DNA from: Candidatus Symbiopectobacterium sp. 'North America'
GTDB lineage: Bacteria > Pseudomonadota > Gammaproteobacteria > Enterobacterales > Enterobacteriaceae
NCBI RefSeq assembly: GCF_015762685.1
Contig: NZ_PEHF01000001.1
Span: 62,001 to 126,000, forward strand
Length of the DNA: 64,000 nt
Direction: 5' to 3'
Within the stretch, counting starts at the first letter, position 1. The number at the start of each line of letters is the position of its first letter. This document shows positions 19,245 through 30,147 of the stretch, piece by piece. Position numbers and translations under genes: made by a program. Below the pieces are notes generated by a model. The model saw nothing but the letters and a program-made list of their open reading frames with translations, was not told where the DNA came from and made no database searches.

Positions 19245-20803
19245 ATGAAAAGAGCCGTCAATGCGTTGCAGAATTTCGGCAAATAGCTGTACGGTCCGGT
19301 GCTGATCCTGCCAATCGTCGGGTTGTTTATCGCGTTTGGTAATGTGTTCGGTAACGGCAACCTGGCCGAATATCTGCCTTTGCTGCACCACCCCATTATT
19401 CAGAATTTTGGTCAACTGATCGCCAAATCCGCCGTTGCCATCCTGGCCAACCTGGCTCTGGTGTTTGCCGTCGGCATCCCCATTGGCCTTGCCACGCGTG
19501 ACAAAGGCTATGCCGCGGTGACCTTTATAATTTTCATCAACGCGATGAACATTACGCTGAAACTTCAGGGCAAACTGGTACCTGCCGCAGAAATGCGTCC
19601 TGCCGGGCAAGGCATGGTGCTGGGCGTGCAAGTGCTGGAAATGGGCGTGTTCGCCGGTATCCTCATCGGTGCCTTTGCCGGTTATCTGTTTAACCGCTAT
19701 TCCAGCAAACAGTTTAACGGCGTGATGGCTATCTACTCAGGCCACTGTTTTGTCACCATTCTGGCAATCCCCAGCGCAATACTGCTCGGCTTTATCATGA
19801 GCGCCGTCTGGCCTTATGCCCAACACGGCATTAGCGCACTGGCATTAGCGCACTGGCCTTTGCGATTAAAGGCGCTGGACCGTTTGGGGTAGCAATTTAC
19901 GGCTTCCTTGAACGAATTCTGATCCCAACCGGACTGCATCATCTGGTCTATACCCCGTTCCTGTATACCGAACTCGGTGGAACCGCGGATGTGTGCGGCA
20001 AGCTGTATCAGGGTGCGCGTAATATTTATTTTGCCGAAATGGCCTGCCCCAGCGTCACACAACTGAGCCCGACCGTCGCCTGGGATGAACGCGGTATCAG
20101 TAAAATGTTTGGCCTGACCGCAGCGGCACTGGCGATGTATGTCACCGCTAAGCCAGAAAAACGCATTGCCGTAAAGGCTATCCTGTTTCCAGCTGCCTTT
20201 ACCTCTTTCCTGCTCGGCATCACCGAGCCGCTGGAGTTCTCCTTCCTGTTCGTCGCGCCGTTACTGTTTGTGGTGCACGCGGTGTTGACCGGGTTGGGGA
20301 TGATGCTGTTCTCGCTGCTTGGCGTGCACGCCATTGGCGCTAACGGCGTGATCGATTTTCTGCTGTATAACCTGCCACTGGGCATCGCCAAATACAACTG
20401 GCCGATGTACATCACGGTCGGTCTTACCATGTCGGTTATCTACTTCTTTGTGTTCCGCTCCCTGATCTTGTACTTCGACATGCCGACACCCGGACGTGAA
20501 GCGGATGAAGAAGAGACGCGGCTCTACTCCAAAACCGACTATCAGAGTAAAGCGCAGGAAAAAGTCAGCAACGCCCCCGACGGTGCCATCGTTATCGCCG
20601 GACTGGGCGGCAAACCCAATATTGAGGTGGTCGACAACTGCTACACCCGATTGCGGGTGACAGTGAAAGACACTGCGCTGGTCGATGACCAGCAGTTGAA
20701 AACCACCGGTGCCAAAGCCGTTATCCGCCAGGGCAACAATGTCCAGGTGGTGTATGGCCTGCATGTAAAAACCGTTCGTGAAGCCGTAGAAAATGCGCTT
20801 TAA
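19245..20803 (+). pseudogene. aglA: Alpha-glucoside PTS EIICB, nonsense plus frameshift
   Basis: Membrane IIC-IIB component of a glucose-family PTS for alpha-glucosides (AglA type), followed by its phospho-glycosidase. It reads from ATG 19245 (MKRAVNALQNFGK). An in-frame TAG at 19284-19286 falls before LYGPVLILPIVGLFIAFGN. The IIC helices then run to about 19830, where an exact 14-bp tandem duplication (19830-19857) shifts the frame. After it come FAIKGAGPFGVAIYGFLER, GITEPLEFSFLFVAPLLF and a C-terminal IIB domain with phospho-Cys in VVDNCYTRLRVTVKD. Removing the duplication and the TAG gives one frame of about 515 codons. The symbol follows the Klebsiella-type pair and is moderately sure. 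Confidence 0.85.
19830..19857 (+). repeat. 14-bp exact tandem duplication inside the PTS gene
   Basis: ATTAGCGCACTGGC occurs twice head to tail (19830-19843 and 19844-19857). With one copy the protein reads HGISALAFAIKGAGPFG in frame; with two, the frame moves by +2. This is a classic slippage or short-duplication event. Confidence 0.95.
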
Positions 20804-20816
20804 AAGGAGACAGACG

Positions 20817-22196
20817 ATGACCAAACCCCCTTTCATCCTGACCATTGCCGGTGGCGGCAGTACCTATACCCCTGGCATCGTGAAAAGCCTGATGGTGCGC
20901 CTGGCCGATTTCCCGCTGGCTGAGATCCGCTTGTACGACATCGACAGTCAACGTCAGGACACCATCGCGCCGGTGGTCGAAAAGGTGATTCGCGATCACA
21001 GCGACAGCATTCGTTTCTGTGTCACCACCGATCCAGAAGTGGCGTTCACCGGTGCGCATTTTGTGTTTGCACAGATGCGCGTTGGACAATACAAAATGCG
21101 CGAGCAGGATGAGAAGATCCCGCTACGTCACGGTGTAGTGGGGCAGGAAACCTGCGGCCCCGGTGGATTGGCCTACGGCTTGCGCACCATCCTGCCGATG
21201 GTTGAACTGATCGATCTGGTTGAGCGCTTTGCGCATAAAGATGCCTGGATTGTTAACTACTCCAATCCGGCGGCGATTGTCGCGGAAGGGATCCGCCGCA
21301 TGCGCCCTGATGCCCGGGTACTGAATATCTGCGACATGCCGGTGGCTGCGATGCGCAATATCGCCGCCGTGCTGGGCGTAAAACGCGAAGAAATTACCGT
21401 TGATTACTTCGGCCTGAATCACTTTGGCTGGTTTACCCGCGTGCTGGTCGAAGGTTAAGATCGTTTGCCGGAATTACGCGAGCACATCGCCCGTTATGGC
21501 CTGCTAACCGCCAATGCCGCAGACACCGATCCGCAGCATGCCGATCAGTCCTGGGTGAAAACCTGGCGCAATATCAAACCGGTGATGGATCACTTCCCGG
21601 AATTCGTGCCAAACCCTTATTTGCAGTACTACCTGATGCCTAACGAGATCGTCGCGCATCAGGACCCCAACTATACTCGCGCCAACGAAGTGATGGACGG
21701 GCGCGAGAAGAAACTGTTTGCTGCCGCCGCGACCTACAAACAAACCGGGATTTTGCCAGACGCGTTCCACGTTGGCGTGCACGGCACGTTTATTGTCGAT
21801 GTTGCCTGCTCGCTGGCGTTCGACCTGCGCCAGCGCCATCTGGTGATAGTTGAGAACAAAGGGGCTATTGCCAATCTGCCCTATGATGCGATGGTGGAGG
21901 TACCCGCGTATATCACGGCAAACGGACCGGAGCCGGTTCGCATGGGCAATGTGCCAACATTCCATCGCGCGCTGCTGGAACAGCAGTTGGTGTCCGAGCA
22001 GTTATTGGTGGAAGCGACCCTTGAAGGCAGCTATGAGAAAGCGTTGCTGGCATTTACGCTCAATCGTACTGTGCCCACCATGCAGCATGCCAAAGCGATC
22101 CTCGATGAGATGATCGTGGCAAACCAGGAATATTGGCCGCAGTTGAAACAGGCCTACCGTGACGGCGTGGCGGTGAACGCAGGCAAATCCGAATAG
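20817..22196 (+). pseudogene. aglB: GH4 6-phospho-alpha-glucosidase, one nonsense codon
   Basis: NAD+- and metal-dependent GH4 enzyme that cleaves phospho-alpha-glucosides imported by the PTS. It has AGGGSTYTPGIVKSL (NAD motif), VNYSNPAAIV, NICDMPVAAM (the Cys-Asp-Met-Pro motif typical of alpha-type GH4) and NHFGWFT. The start at 20817 has AAAGGAGA upstream, 14 bases after the PTS stop. One in-frame TAA (21456-21458) interrupts ...RVLVEG / DRLPELREHIARYGLL; the rest of the frame is open to the TAG at 22194. A single base change (probably GAA to TAA) accounts for the break. Confidence 0.9.
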
Positions 22197-22282
22197 CTGC
22201 TTGTCGGAAAAGGAAAAATGGCTGACAATATTTACCACTGTTTCACTCAGGGCAGCATGCACTGCCCATGCGTGAGGTTTAT

Positions 22283-23134
22283 ATGTCAGCTTCTTCTTCC
22301 CGTTTGTTTGTTTCTGCCAACTGACTCGCGGAGCATCTGGCTTCCGATGACATCACACTGATCGATGCGCGCATGTTACCGCCGGGTGAAACCAGCCGGG
22401 ATATCCATGCTGAATACCGCGCAGGGCATCTGCCCGGTGCGGTTTTTTTTGATATTGAAACCCTGTCCGATCCCAACACCGCATTGCCCCACATGATGCC
22501 CAGCGCAGAAGCGTTCGCCAAAGCGATGGGTGAATTGGGCATCAGCGACCAGCAACCGCTGGTGATTTACGATGAAGGTAACCTGTTTTCCGCTCCGCGT
22601 GCCTGGTGGATGCTAACCCACTTCGGCGCTCGTCAGGTGGCTATTCTTTCCAGCGGGCTGGCGGAGTGGAAAGCCCAGGGTTATCCGATTGAGCAGGGAG
22701 ACGTACACCCCACGCTAGCACATTTTAATGCCGTGTTAATCGAAAGCGCAATCCGCTCTCGGGAACAGGTATTGGCGATCAGCCGTGACGGCTCGGCGTA
22801 AATCGTCGGTGCGCGCCCCGCCCCACGTTTTCGTGGTGAAGTGGATGAACCGCGCCCCGGCCTGCATCGCGGCCATATTCCCGGCAGCCTGAACGTACCG
22901 TGGGGCGACCTGGTGACACAGGGCACCCTGAAACCCAGCCCTGAGCTGGCGACGATTCTGCACAAAGCGGGCCTGGATTTCAGCCGCCCGATTGTTGCCA
23001 GTTGCGGCTCTGGCGTCACCGCCGTGGTGGTGATCCTGGCGCTTGCGCAGTTAGGCGTGTCCAATGCCACGCTGTATGACGGTGCCTGGAGCGAATGGGG
23101 CGCCCGTGATGATACCCCTATAGCATTAGGCTGA
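22283..23134 (+). pseudogene. sseA: 3-mercaptopyruvate sulfurtransferase, two nonsense codons
   Basis: Two-domain rhodanese (SseA) that moves sulfur from 3-mercaptopyruvate to acceptors. The frame is continuous from ATG 22283 to 23134 except for TGA at 22322-22324, where the family has Trp before LAEHL, and TAA at 22799-22801 before IVGARPAPRF, where Gln (CAA) is likely. Both rhodanese domains are recognisable: LIDARMLPPGE...GHLPGAVFFDIE and VDEPRPGLHRGHIPGSLNVPW. The active-site loop SCGSGVTA is retained. There is no frameshift. In E. coli sseA is next to sseB; here an rpiR-type gene lies between them. Confidence 0.92.
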
Positions 23135-23155
23135 TTGCCGCGCAGGAGCAGCACC

Positions 23156-23947
23156 ATGGATAGCCGGTTGACATCACTGGTTCACCACGGCAGAGATTTG
23201 ACGCGCGCGGAACACCGCGTGCTGGTGTTTATCGCCGAGCACGCTTTGCTAGTCGGCAAGATCACCGTGCGTGAACTGGCGCAGCAAACCTATGTCTCGA
23301 CGGCAACCATTATGCGCCTGTGCCAAAAAATGGGGTTTAGCGGCTACAGCGAGTTTATCTATCACTGCAAGCAGTTGCTCGCCGATGCGCCACGTTCGTT
23401 TCCGGCAACCCCCACGTCGGTTGCCAGCGATGGCATCCCCGAAGCCTATCGCCATTTTGTTGCCAATTACGAAAAAACCTTCACCTATGTGACGCCCGCG
23501 CTGATGGACGCCTTCTGCCATATCCTGCGTCACGAGAGCCATTTTTTTCTTTACGGTGCCGGGTTCTCCCACCTGTTTACCGAGTACTTCGCGAAAAAGC
23601 TGCAAATACTGAGTAAGGATGCGTTTGTCTCCGGTCTGGGGGACAGCAAAGGGATTTTTCTTAGCAATGCCCCCAAATACCGCATCTTTATCGCTATCTC
23701 GCGCAGCGGAGAAACCGAGCAGGTAGTTGAAAAAGCGCAGATCGCCAGAAACATCGGCATGACCGTGGTCGCCTTCACTCGTGCATCGTTTAATCCGTTG
23801 GCCAACGTGGTGGATTTGCATTTTCGCTTGCATGATGACGCTATTCATTTTGCGGCCGAAGCGGGAGAGGTTAGCTCGTTCGAGTCTAATTTGGTGTTGC
23901 TGATTGATTCACTGCTGCTGCGGGCAACCACGGGCAACCTGGTCTAG
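23156..23947 (+). CDS. RpiR-family sugar-phosphate regulator
   Basis: A 263-residue regulator from ATG 23156 (MDSRLTSLVHHGRDLTRAE). The N-terminal ~80 residues are the RpiR-type helix-turn-helix with VRELAQQTYVSTATIMRLCQKMGFSGYSEF. The C-terminal part is a SIS sugar-phosphate-binding domain with FFLYGAGFSHLF and FIAISRSGETEQVV. A longer frame to 23135 is possible but adds a short unrelated leader. It lies just after the broken agl genes and sseA and is likely their former local regulator (inference). The gene is intact and ends in TAG. Confidence 0.88.
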   Translation: MDSRLTSLVHHGRDLTRAEHRVLVFIAEHALLVGKITVRELAQQTYVSTATIMRLCQKMGFSGYSEFIYHCKQLLADAPRSFPATPTSVASDGIPEAYRHFVANYEKTFTYVTPALMDAFCHILRHESHFFLYGAGFSHLFTEYFAKKLQILSKDAFVSGLGDSKGIFLSNAPKYRIFIAISRSGETEQVVEKAQIARNIGMTVVAFTRASFNPLANVVDLHFRLHDDAIHFAAEAGEVSSFESNLVLLIDSLLLRATTGNLV

Positions 23948-23982
23948 TTGGCATCCCCTGAACAGGGGATGCACAAGGTAAA

Positions 23983-24807
23983 TTACGCTTTGCCCGTTTG
24001 TTTGAACTCACGCAGGAAGCTGCCCCACTTACGTTCATAAAACGGCGTGGCGTGGTGCAGAAAATATTGGCTTACGCCGCCCTTTTCATCCTTATCGACG
24101 ATACAAATATCCACCGGCTGATCGCCGACGACGGTATCGCTGGCAACCGTGCCTACCGCCTGGATAACCGCCTCCACGTCATCCAAATCGACCAGCTCCA
24201 GACCGATCAGCAGATTGGGTTCGGCTTCACCTTCCTTGATCTGCACTACCCACGCACGGCGCACCGGGCGATGCTTGGCAAGCAGTTGCGTCAGCGAATC
24301 GATCATTTGGTCCGGCGACGGATCCGGCAGGCTAAGATGCACTTCTACCGACTCGTCAACCACACGGCTTTGCACAAAGCCATTGCCTTCACCCGCTAGC
24401 ATGTGTTCCACCTCCTGCGGCAGGAACTCTTTGCCGTAGGGGAGTTTAGGGTTAAGGAACAACGTCTGCCCATGCGTTAATTCAAACAGCGAACGGGCTG
24501 GCAGCGCCAGAAAAGCGGCTTCCGTTGAGATAGCCATCTGCAAGGCTTCCAGCGACGAGAAAAACGGGATAGCGGTACTGCCATCGGTTTTTTCCCAGTG
24601 CTGAATCTCAACCTGACTGCCAACAGGCAGCGTACTGGCACCCTGTTCGCTCGCATCATCGCTGCCGCCAATGATAATGATATAGACGGTAGCGTCCATC
24701 AGCTCGGTGAAAAACTCAGGCCGATGGGCAGGCTCGGTCGCCGCCTTCATCAGCACCTCTTCCAGCTTGTTTTGCGGTGTAAATGTCATACTTTGATTAT
24801 CACTCAC
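23983..24807 (-). CDS. sseB: SseB family protein
   Basis: Conserved enterobacterial protein of unclear function (SseB, enhanced serine sensitivity). 274 residues. It matches E. coli SseB in KAATEPAHRPEFFTEL, QHWEKTDGSTAIPFFSSLEALQ, QTLFLNPKLPYGKEFLPQE, PNLLIGLELVD and the end FYERKWGSFLREFKQTGKA. It is 17 bases downstream of pepB on the same strand. It is intact despite the loss of sseA, so the two are not strictly coupled. Confidence 0.93.
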   Translation of the reverse strand: MSDNQSMTFTPQNKLEEVLMKAATEPAHRPEFFTELMDATVYIIIIGGSDDASEQGASTLPVGSQVEIQHWEKTDGSTAIPFFSSLEALQMAISTEAAFLALPARSLFELTHGQTLFLNPKLPYGKEFLPQEVEHMLAGEGNGFVQSRVVDESVEVHLSLPDPSPDQMIDSLTQLLAKHRPVRRAWVVQIKEGEAEPNLLIGLELVDLDDVEAVIQAVGTVASDTVVGDQPVDICIVDKDEKGGVSQYFLHHATPFYERKWGSFLREFKQTGKA

Positions 24808-24824
24808 GCCTTATTCACTCAATG

Positions 24825-26117
24825 CTAGTCTTCGCTCAGCAGCAGATTGGCCAGCGTGCGCACGCCCAAGCCGGTCGCTCCGGTCGCCCACTGCTCCACC
24901 GCCCCTTTACGGTAGGTCGCCGAGCAGTCGATATGCAGCCACCCTTTCTGGTAGGACGAGACAAAATGCGACAAGAACGCCGCGGCCGTGCTGGCACCCG
25001 CGCTGTGCGCCGCGCCTGCAACGTTATTCAGCTCGGCAAAACTGGACGGCAGTTGCGAACGGTGAAATTCCTCCAGCGGCAAGCGCCAGAACGGTTCGTT
25101 CTCCTGTTTTGCGCTGGTGAGCAGGCGTTCAGCAAACGCATCATCAAAGCTGAACAACGCGTGATAATCGTTACCCAGCGCCGTTTTGGCCGCACCGGTG
25201 AGCGTGGCACAATCGATAATCCACTGTGGCGCTTGCGCACTGGCATCGATCAGACCATCCGCCAGCACCAGACGCCCTTCCGCGTCGGTGTTCATTACTT
25301 CGACGGTTTTACCGTTGCGATAGCGCAAAATGTCACCGAGACGGAAAGCGTTACCGCTCACCATATTGTCAGCGCAGCACAGGTAGAGTTTTACGCGACG
25401 GGTTAACCCTTGAGCAATTGCCAGTGCCAACGCACCGGTAACCAGCGCCGCACCGCCCATATCGGATTTCATCGAATCCATAAAGCCGCTCGGTTTCAGG
25501 CTGTAGCCGCCGCTGTCAAAGGTGATGCCCTTGCCCACAAGACAAGCAAACACCGGCGCATCCGGGTTACCCGTCGGGTTAAAATCCAGCGCCAGCAACA
25601 CCGGTTGGCGTTCTGAACCACGCCCTACCGTATGCAGCCCTATATAGTTTTGATCGCGCAGATCTTCACCCTTGGTGATGCGATAGTTGACCGCGTTGCC
25701 GCCCACATCGTGCAGCAAATCCACCGCACGCGTTGCCAGTTGTTCTGGCCCTAAATCTTCGGCGGGCAGGTTAATGGTGTCGCGTACCCAATCGACAACT
25801 TTCAGACGCAGATCCAGCGCCTTGCGCTGCGTCTCTTCCAACGGCGCCCATTCGACGGTACGTTTACCTTTCGGTGCGCGGTAGCCTTGCCAGAACGCCC
25901 AGCTAGTTTCCAGATCCCAGCCATCGCCCACCAGTTTGACGTGCTTGATGCCTTGCCCGTCAATTTTGCGCGCCGCGCGCTGAATGATGCCCAACGCTGC
26001 CGTTTCGGGCACATGAATGGTGAACCCCTGTTCGTTAGCGCTCAACGACGCTTTTTCTCCCCAACGCGCATCGGCAGGCTGGGTGAAGAGTGAAATTTGC
26101 ATAGCTTCGCTTGTCAT
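24825..26117 (-). CDS. pepB: Peptidase B (leucyl aminopeptidase family M17)
   Basis: Manganese/zinc aminopeptidase of family M17. 430 residues. Metal- and substrate-binding motifs are [31 protein letters not shown] and the M17 signature [13 protein letters not shown]. The start at 26117 is preferred because GGAG lies 5 bases upstream. It ends in TAG at the usual place. It follows iscX, as in E. coli. Intact. Confidence 0.96.
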   Translation of the reverse strand: MTSEAMQISLFTQPADARWGEKASLSANEQGFTIHVPETAALGIIQRAARKIDGQGIKHVKLVGDGWDLETSWAFWQGYRAPKGKRTVEWAPLEETQRKALDLRLKVVDWVRDTINLPAEDLGPEQLATRAVDLLHDVGGNAVNYRITKGEDLRDQNYIGLHTVGRGSERQPVLLALDFNPTGNPDAPVFACLVGKGITFDSGGYSLKPSGFMDSMKSDMGGAALVTGALALAIAQGLTRRVKLYLCCADNMVSGNAFRLGDILRYRNGKTVEVMNTDAEGRLVLADGLIDASAQAPQWIIDCATLTGAAKTALGNDYHALFSFDDAFAERLLTSAKQENEPFWRLPLEEFHRSQLPSSFAELNNVAGAAHSAGASTAAAFLSHFVSSYQKGWLHIDCSATYRKGAVEQWATGATGLGVRTLANLLLSED

Positions 26118-26242
26118 ATCAGCTCCGTGGATAATGTACTTAACAGCAACCTATACCCGTTATATTTCAACTCGAATTATGTAGAGTATATTTACGGTAT
26201 CGCGCTGAAAAAAAGTGCCGCCCGTCAGGCAGCCCAGAATTG

Positions 26243-26443
26243 TCATTCCGCTTCGTCTAACCACACCAGCAGTATCGCTTCCAGGATTTTTTCGTTGGAA
26301 GCGTCCGGCGCGTCATCAAACTCATCCAGCTCGCAAATCCAGCGATGCAGATCAGTAAAACGCACCGTTTTCGGGTCCGTATCGGGAAACGCGTCATACA
26401 GCGCTTCACCAATGGCACGGCTATCTGTCCATGTCAATCCCAT
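26243..26443 (-). CDS. iscX: IscX (YfhJ), isc operon small acidic protein
   Basis: 66-residue acidic protein that binds IscS and modulates iron-sulfur assembly, possibly as an iron sensor. It differs little from E. coli IscX ([21 protein letters not shown]...[17 protein letters not shown]). It is the last gene of the isc operon, 12 bases after fdx. Intact. Confidence 0.97.
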   Translation of the reverse strand: MGLTWTDSRAIGEALYDAFPDTDPKTVRFTDLHRWICELDEFDDAPDASNEKILEAILLVWLDEAE

Positions 26444-26455
26444 GTTCAGCTCCTG

Positions 26456-26797
26456 TTAATGCTCGCGGGCATGGTTAATGGTGTAACGCGGGATCTCAAC
26501 CACCAAATCGTCGCCCGCGACACGCGCCTGACAGCCCAGACGGCTTTCGGGCTCCAGCCCCCAAGCTTTGTCCAGCATGTCATCTTCGTCTTCTGTGCTT
26601 TCCGCGAGAGAATCAAATCCTTCGCGCACGATGCAATGGCAGGTAGTACACGCGCAGGATTTCTCACAGGCGTGTTCAACTTCGATACCATTGCGCAGGG
26701 CGACTTCCAGAATCGTTTCACCCACTTTGGCTTCCAATACCGCGCCTTCAGGACACAGATCCTGATGCGGTAAAAAAGCTATCTTAGGCATGCTCAC
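26456..26797 (-). CDS. fdx: [2Fe-2S] ferredoxin of the isc operon
   Basis: Ferredoxin that supplies electrons to Isc-dependent cluster assembly. 113 residues. Cluster Cys residues lie in [15 protein letters not shown] and a later Cys in RLGCQARV. Its ATG overlaps the hscA stop by four bases (26794-26797), suggesting translational coupling. Intact. Confidence 0.97.
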   Translation of the reverse strand: MSMPKIAFLPHQDLCPEGAVLEAKVGETILEVALRNGIEVEHACEKSCACTTCHCIVREGFDSLAESTEDEDDMLDKAWGLEPESRLGCQARVAGDDLVVEIPRYTINHAREH

Positions 26798-28644
26798 ACC
26801 TCGTCCACAGAGTGTCCTGCCAGCGCCCGACGAATGGAAGCATTCATACGACGCGCAGCGAACCCCTGGGTTTGTTGATCTACTGTTTTTATTGCGGCTT
26901 CAATCAGCGCAACGTCATCACCGGCACTCACCTGTTTCAGCGCCAATACCGCCTGAACGATAGCCGCCTGTTCTTCGGCGCTCAGCAAATCCGCATCGGC
27001 GGCCAACGTGCTTTGCACGCTTTCCAGCACCCGCGCAGCTTCGACTTTCTGCTCCGCCAACATGCTCGCAGCAACGTCACTCTGCGCATTCTGCATCGAG
27101 TCGGTGATCATCGCGGCAATTTCATCATCGCTCAGCCCATACGACGGTTTGACCTGGATCGCCGCTTCTACGCCCGTGGATTTCTCCATTGCCGTGACGC
27201 TCAGCAGGCCATCCGCATCCACCTGGAAGGTAACACGAATATGCGCGCCACCGGCGGGCAACGGCGGAATGCCGCGCAGTGAGAATCGTGCCAACGAACG
27301 ACAATCCTGCACCAGTTCGCGTTCACCTTGCAGCACGTGGATCATCATGGCGGTCTGACCGTCTTTAAACGTGGTGAACTCCTGCGCGCGCGCCACCGGA
27401 ATGGTGGCGTTACGCGGAATCACTTTCTCGACCAGGCCACCCATGGTTTCCAGACCGAGCGACAGCGGGATCACATCCAGCAGTAACATCTCGCTGTCTG
27501 GCTTGTTACCCACCAAAATATCCGCCTGAATGGCCGCACCCAGCGCCACCACTTTATCCGGATCGATGGCGGTCAACGGCGTGCGGCCAAAGAAATCGCC
27601 GACGCGGGTACGCACCAATGGCACGCGGGTCGAGCCACCCACCATCACCACTTCCTGCACCTCATCGGCCTGAACGCCCGCGTCTTTCAGCGCCCGACGG
27701 CAGGAAAGCAGCGTGCGTTTCACCAGCGGCTCGATAAGCGCATCAAACTGTTCGCGGCTCAGTTCGCCCTGCCAGGTGCCAACCTGTACCGTCACTGACG
27801 GCGCGGCGCTGAGCGCAACCTTGGCATGCAAGGCCGTTTCAATCAATTCACGCTGCACGCGCGCATCGGAACGATCGTCGACGCCAGCCTGCTCGCGCAG
27901 CCACTCCACCAACAGGTGATCGAAATCGTCGCCGCCGAGCGCAGAATCACCACCGGTCGCCAGCACTTCAAACACCTCACGACTTAAACGCAGGATGGAT
28001 ATATCAAAGGTGCCACCGCCCAGATCGTAGACGGCAATCACCCCTTCCTTACCCGAATCCAGCCCGTAAGCGATGGCTGCCGCCGTCGGCTCATTGAGCA
28101 AACGCAGCACATGCAGCCCAGCCAGACGCGCCGCATCTTTGGTGCCTTGACGCTGAGCGTCGTCGAAATAGGCAGGAACGGTGATCACTACACCATCCGG
28201 CACGCCGCCCAGCGCGGCTTCAGCACGCACCGCGAGCGCAGAGAGGATATCGGCAGAAATCTGAATCGGGTTTTTATTGCCCGCCGCCGTTTGCAATAAA
28301 GGCAAGCCGTTTTCACTGGCCTGAAAATGATACGGCAAATGGGGATAACGTTGCTGAATATCGGCCAGCGAACGGCCCATCAGTCGCTTGACGGAACTGA
28401 CAGTGTTGGCGGGATCGTTTACCGCCTGCGCCAGTGCCGCCCAGCCGACATCGATACTTTCGGCATCATAGCGCACCACCGATGGCAGCAGTTCGCGCCC
28501 TTCGGAATCCGCCAGCGGCTGTGCTTCGCCGCTGCGCACCGTTGCCACCAGCGAATTGGTGGTGCCGAGATCAATACCCACGGCAAGACGGCGCTGGTGT
28601 GGTGCTGCGCTGAGGCCAGGTTCACTAATTTGTAATAGGGCCAT
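26794..28644 (-). CDS. hscA: Fe-S chaperone HscA (Hsp70 family)
   Basis: Specialised DnaK-type ATPase that binds IscU at its LPPVK motif and helps release the new cluster. 616 residues, family length. The ATPase domain has [59 protein letters not shown] and [12 protein letters not shown]. The substrate-binding domain follows, with [14 protein letters not shown]. Partner HscB is encoded just upstream. Intact. Confidence 0.98.
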   Translation of the reverse strand: MALLQISEPGLSAAPHQRRLAVGIDLGTTNSLVATVRSGEAQPLADSEGRELLPSVVRYDAESIDVGWAALAQAVNDPANTVSSVKRLMGRSLADIQQRYPHLPYHFQASENGLPLLQTAAGNKNPIQISADILSALAVRAEAALGGVPDGVVITVPAYFDDAQRQGTKDAARLAGLHVLRLLNEPTAAAIAYGLDSGKEGVIAVYDLGGGTFDISILRLSREVFEVLATGGDSALGGDDFDHLLVEWLREQAGVDDRSDARVQRELIETALHAKVALSAAPSVTVQVGTWQGELSREQFDALIEPLVKRTLLSCRRALKDAGVQADEVQEVVMVGGSTRVPLVRTRVGDFFGRTPLTAIDPDKVVALGAAIQADILVGNKPDSEMLLLDVIPLSLGLETMGGLVEKVIPRNATIPVARAQEFTTFKDGQTAMMIHVLQGERELVQDCRSLARFSLRGIPPLPAGGAHIRVTFQVDADGLLSVTAMEKSTGVEAAIQVKPSYGLSDDEIAAMITDSMQNAQSDVAASMLAEQKVEAARVLESVQSTLAADADLLSAEEQAAIVQAVLALKQVSAGDDVALIEAAIKTVDQQTQGFAARRMNASIRRALAGHSVDEV

Positions 28645-28733
28645 ATTGAGCTTCCATCAATTGGCTGTCGGTGCCACTGTTGCGCCGACGAAATAAAAAA
28701 AACGTTATTCGATTATGTGCATCATTGCGCAGA

Positions 28734-29252
28734 TTAGCGGTCCAGCAGTTGTTCTTCGAGTTGTTCCACCTGCTGTTGCAGCTTATCGAAAAAGCGGAGT
28801 TTACGCACCGTATCGGCCGCCGCCGACCACGAGGCCTGCGCCAGTTCGGACTGCATCTGCGCCGTGCGCTGCCGTGTCATGGCGGTTAACTGGTTGGCAA
28901 AATCGGCCAGTGCGGCTTCAGCCTCTTCCTGATGTGAAATCGCATCCAACTGCTCGCGCAGTTCCAGTTGCTCCATCAGAAAGGCAGTATCGCGCATCGT
29001 ATGTTGCTCGTTACTCAGATCAAAACCGTACAACGATAACATATATTCTGCGCGTTTCAGCGGATGTTTCAGCGACTGGTAAGCATCATTAACCGTTGCC
29101 GCCTGCTGTACAGCCAGCAGACGCTCCCGTTCGGGCTGCGTGGCAAAGCGATCGGGATGGAACTGGCGTTGCAGTTCCTGATAACGAGAAAGGAGCAGGC
29201 TGCCATCCACATCGTAGTGAACCGGCAGCCCGAATAACGTAAAGTAATCCAT
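28734..29252 (-). CDS. hscB: Co-chaperone HscB (J-domain)
   Basis: J-domain protein that brings IscU to HscA and stimulates its ATPase. 172 residues from the start chosen at 29252 ([10 protein letters not shown]), which equals the family N-terminus; an upstream frame to 29267 adds five residues. The J-domain HPD motif is in [10 protein letters not shown]. The C-terminal coiled coil carries the IscU-binding face ([20 protein letters not shown]). Intact. Confidence 0.96.
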   Translation of the reverse strand: MDYFTLFGLPVHYDVDGSLLLSRYQELQRQFHPDRFATQPERERLLAVQQAATVNDAYQSLKHPLKRAEYMLSLYGFDLSNEQHTMRDTAFLMEQLELREQLDAISHQEEAEAALADFANQLTAMTRQRTAQMQSELAQASWSAAADTVRKLRFFDKLQQQVEQLEEQLLDR

Positions 29253-29339
29253 AGTGCGCTCGGACATTCTGGCGCTAACGGGTAGCCGCCCTACGCCAAT
29301 GCGTCACGAGCATGCTCCCGTTAACACGGGCAAAACTAA

Positions 29340-29663
29340 TCAGACCGTAAAGCTTTCGCCGCAGCCGCATTCGCCGTTAACGTTGGGATTATTGAACTTG
29401 AATCCTTCGTTCAGACCTTCTTTGACGAAATCCAACTGCGTGCCATCGAGATAAACCAGGCTTTTGCCATCGATGATGACCTTTACCCCTTTATCCTCAA
29501 ACACCACATCGTCGTCGTTAAGGTCGTCAACAAACTCAAGCACATAAGCCATGCCAGAACAACCTGACGTCCGCACACCCAAGCGTAGACCGACGCCTTT
29601 GCCTCGATTTGCCATAAAAGCGCTGACACGTTGTGCTGCGCTATCGCTAAGAGAAATAGACAT
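29340..29663 (-). CDS. iscA: Iron-sulfur assembly protein IscA
   Basis: A-type carrier that passes clusters to [4Fe-4S] proteins. 107 residues. The three conserved Cys are visible: one in [15 protein letters not shown] and two in the C-terminal ECGCGESF. It lies between hscB and iscU. Intact. Confidence 0.98.
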   Translation of the reverse strand: MSISLSDSAAQRVSAFMANRGKGVGLRLGVRTSGCSGMAYVLEFVDDLNDDDVVFEDKGVKVIIDGKSLVYLDGTQLDFVKEGLNEGFKFNNPNVNGECGCGESFTV

Positions 29664-29736
29664 ACAACAACCTCAATATCGTTAGCACGCCTTCTGCCCA
29701 ACGAATTCACGCCGGGCAGCACGGTTCACCGACAGA

Positions 29737-30123
29737 TTATTTCGCTGTGCGTTTGCTTTTGTAATCTGCGATCGCTGCTTTGATCGCATCTTCCGCCAGA
29801 ATAGAACAGTGAATTTTCACCGGAGGCAGTTCCAGTTCCTCAGCGATCTGGGTGTTCTTGATCGCTTCGGCTTCGTCCAGATACTTGCCTTTCACCCATT
29901 CAGTGATCAGCGAACTGGAAGCAATGGCGGAGCCACAACCGTAGGTTTTGAAACGTGCGTCTTCGATAATGCCGTTGTCGCTGACTTTGATCTGTAATTT
30001 CATTACGTCGCCACACGCCGGTGCACCCACCATGCCGCTGCCAATCGAAGGATCGGCGTTGTCAAAGGAGCCGACGTTGCGCGGATTTTCGTAATGATCG
30101 ATAACTTTTTCGCTGTATGCCAT
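29737..30123 (-). CDS. iscU: Iron-sulfur scaffold IscU
   Basis: Scaffold on which IscS builds [2Fe-2S] clusters. 128 residues. Cluster Cys residues are in GAPACGDVMKL, KTYGCGSAIASS and VKIHCSILAEDA. The HscA recognition motif LPPVK is present. Intact and near-identical to E. coli in the core. Confidence 0.98.
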   Translation of the reverse strand: MAYSEKVIDHYENPRNVGSFDNADPSIGSGMVGAPACGDVMKLQIKVSDNGIIEDARFKTYGCGSAIASSSLITEWVKGKYLDEAEAIKNTQIAEELELPPVKIHCSILAEDAIKAAIADYKSKRTAK

Positions 30124-30147
30124 GATTAACGTTCTCCGTGCTGCGAA

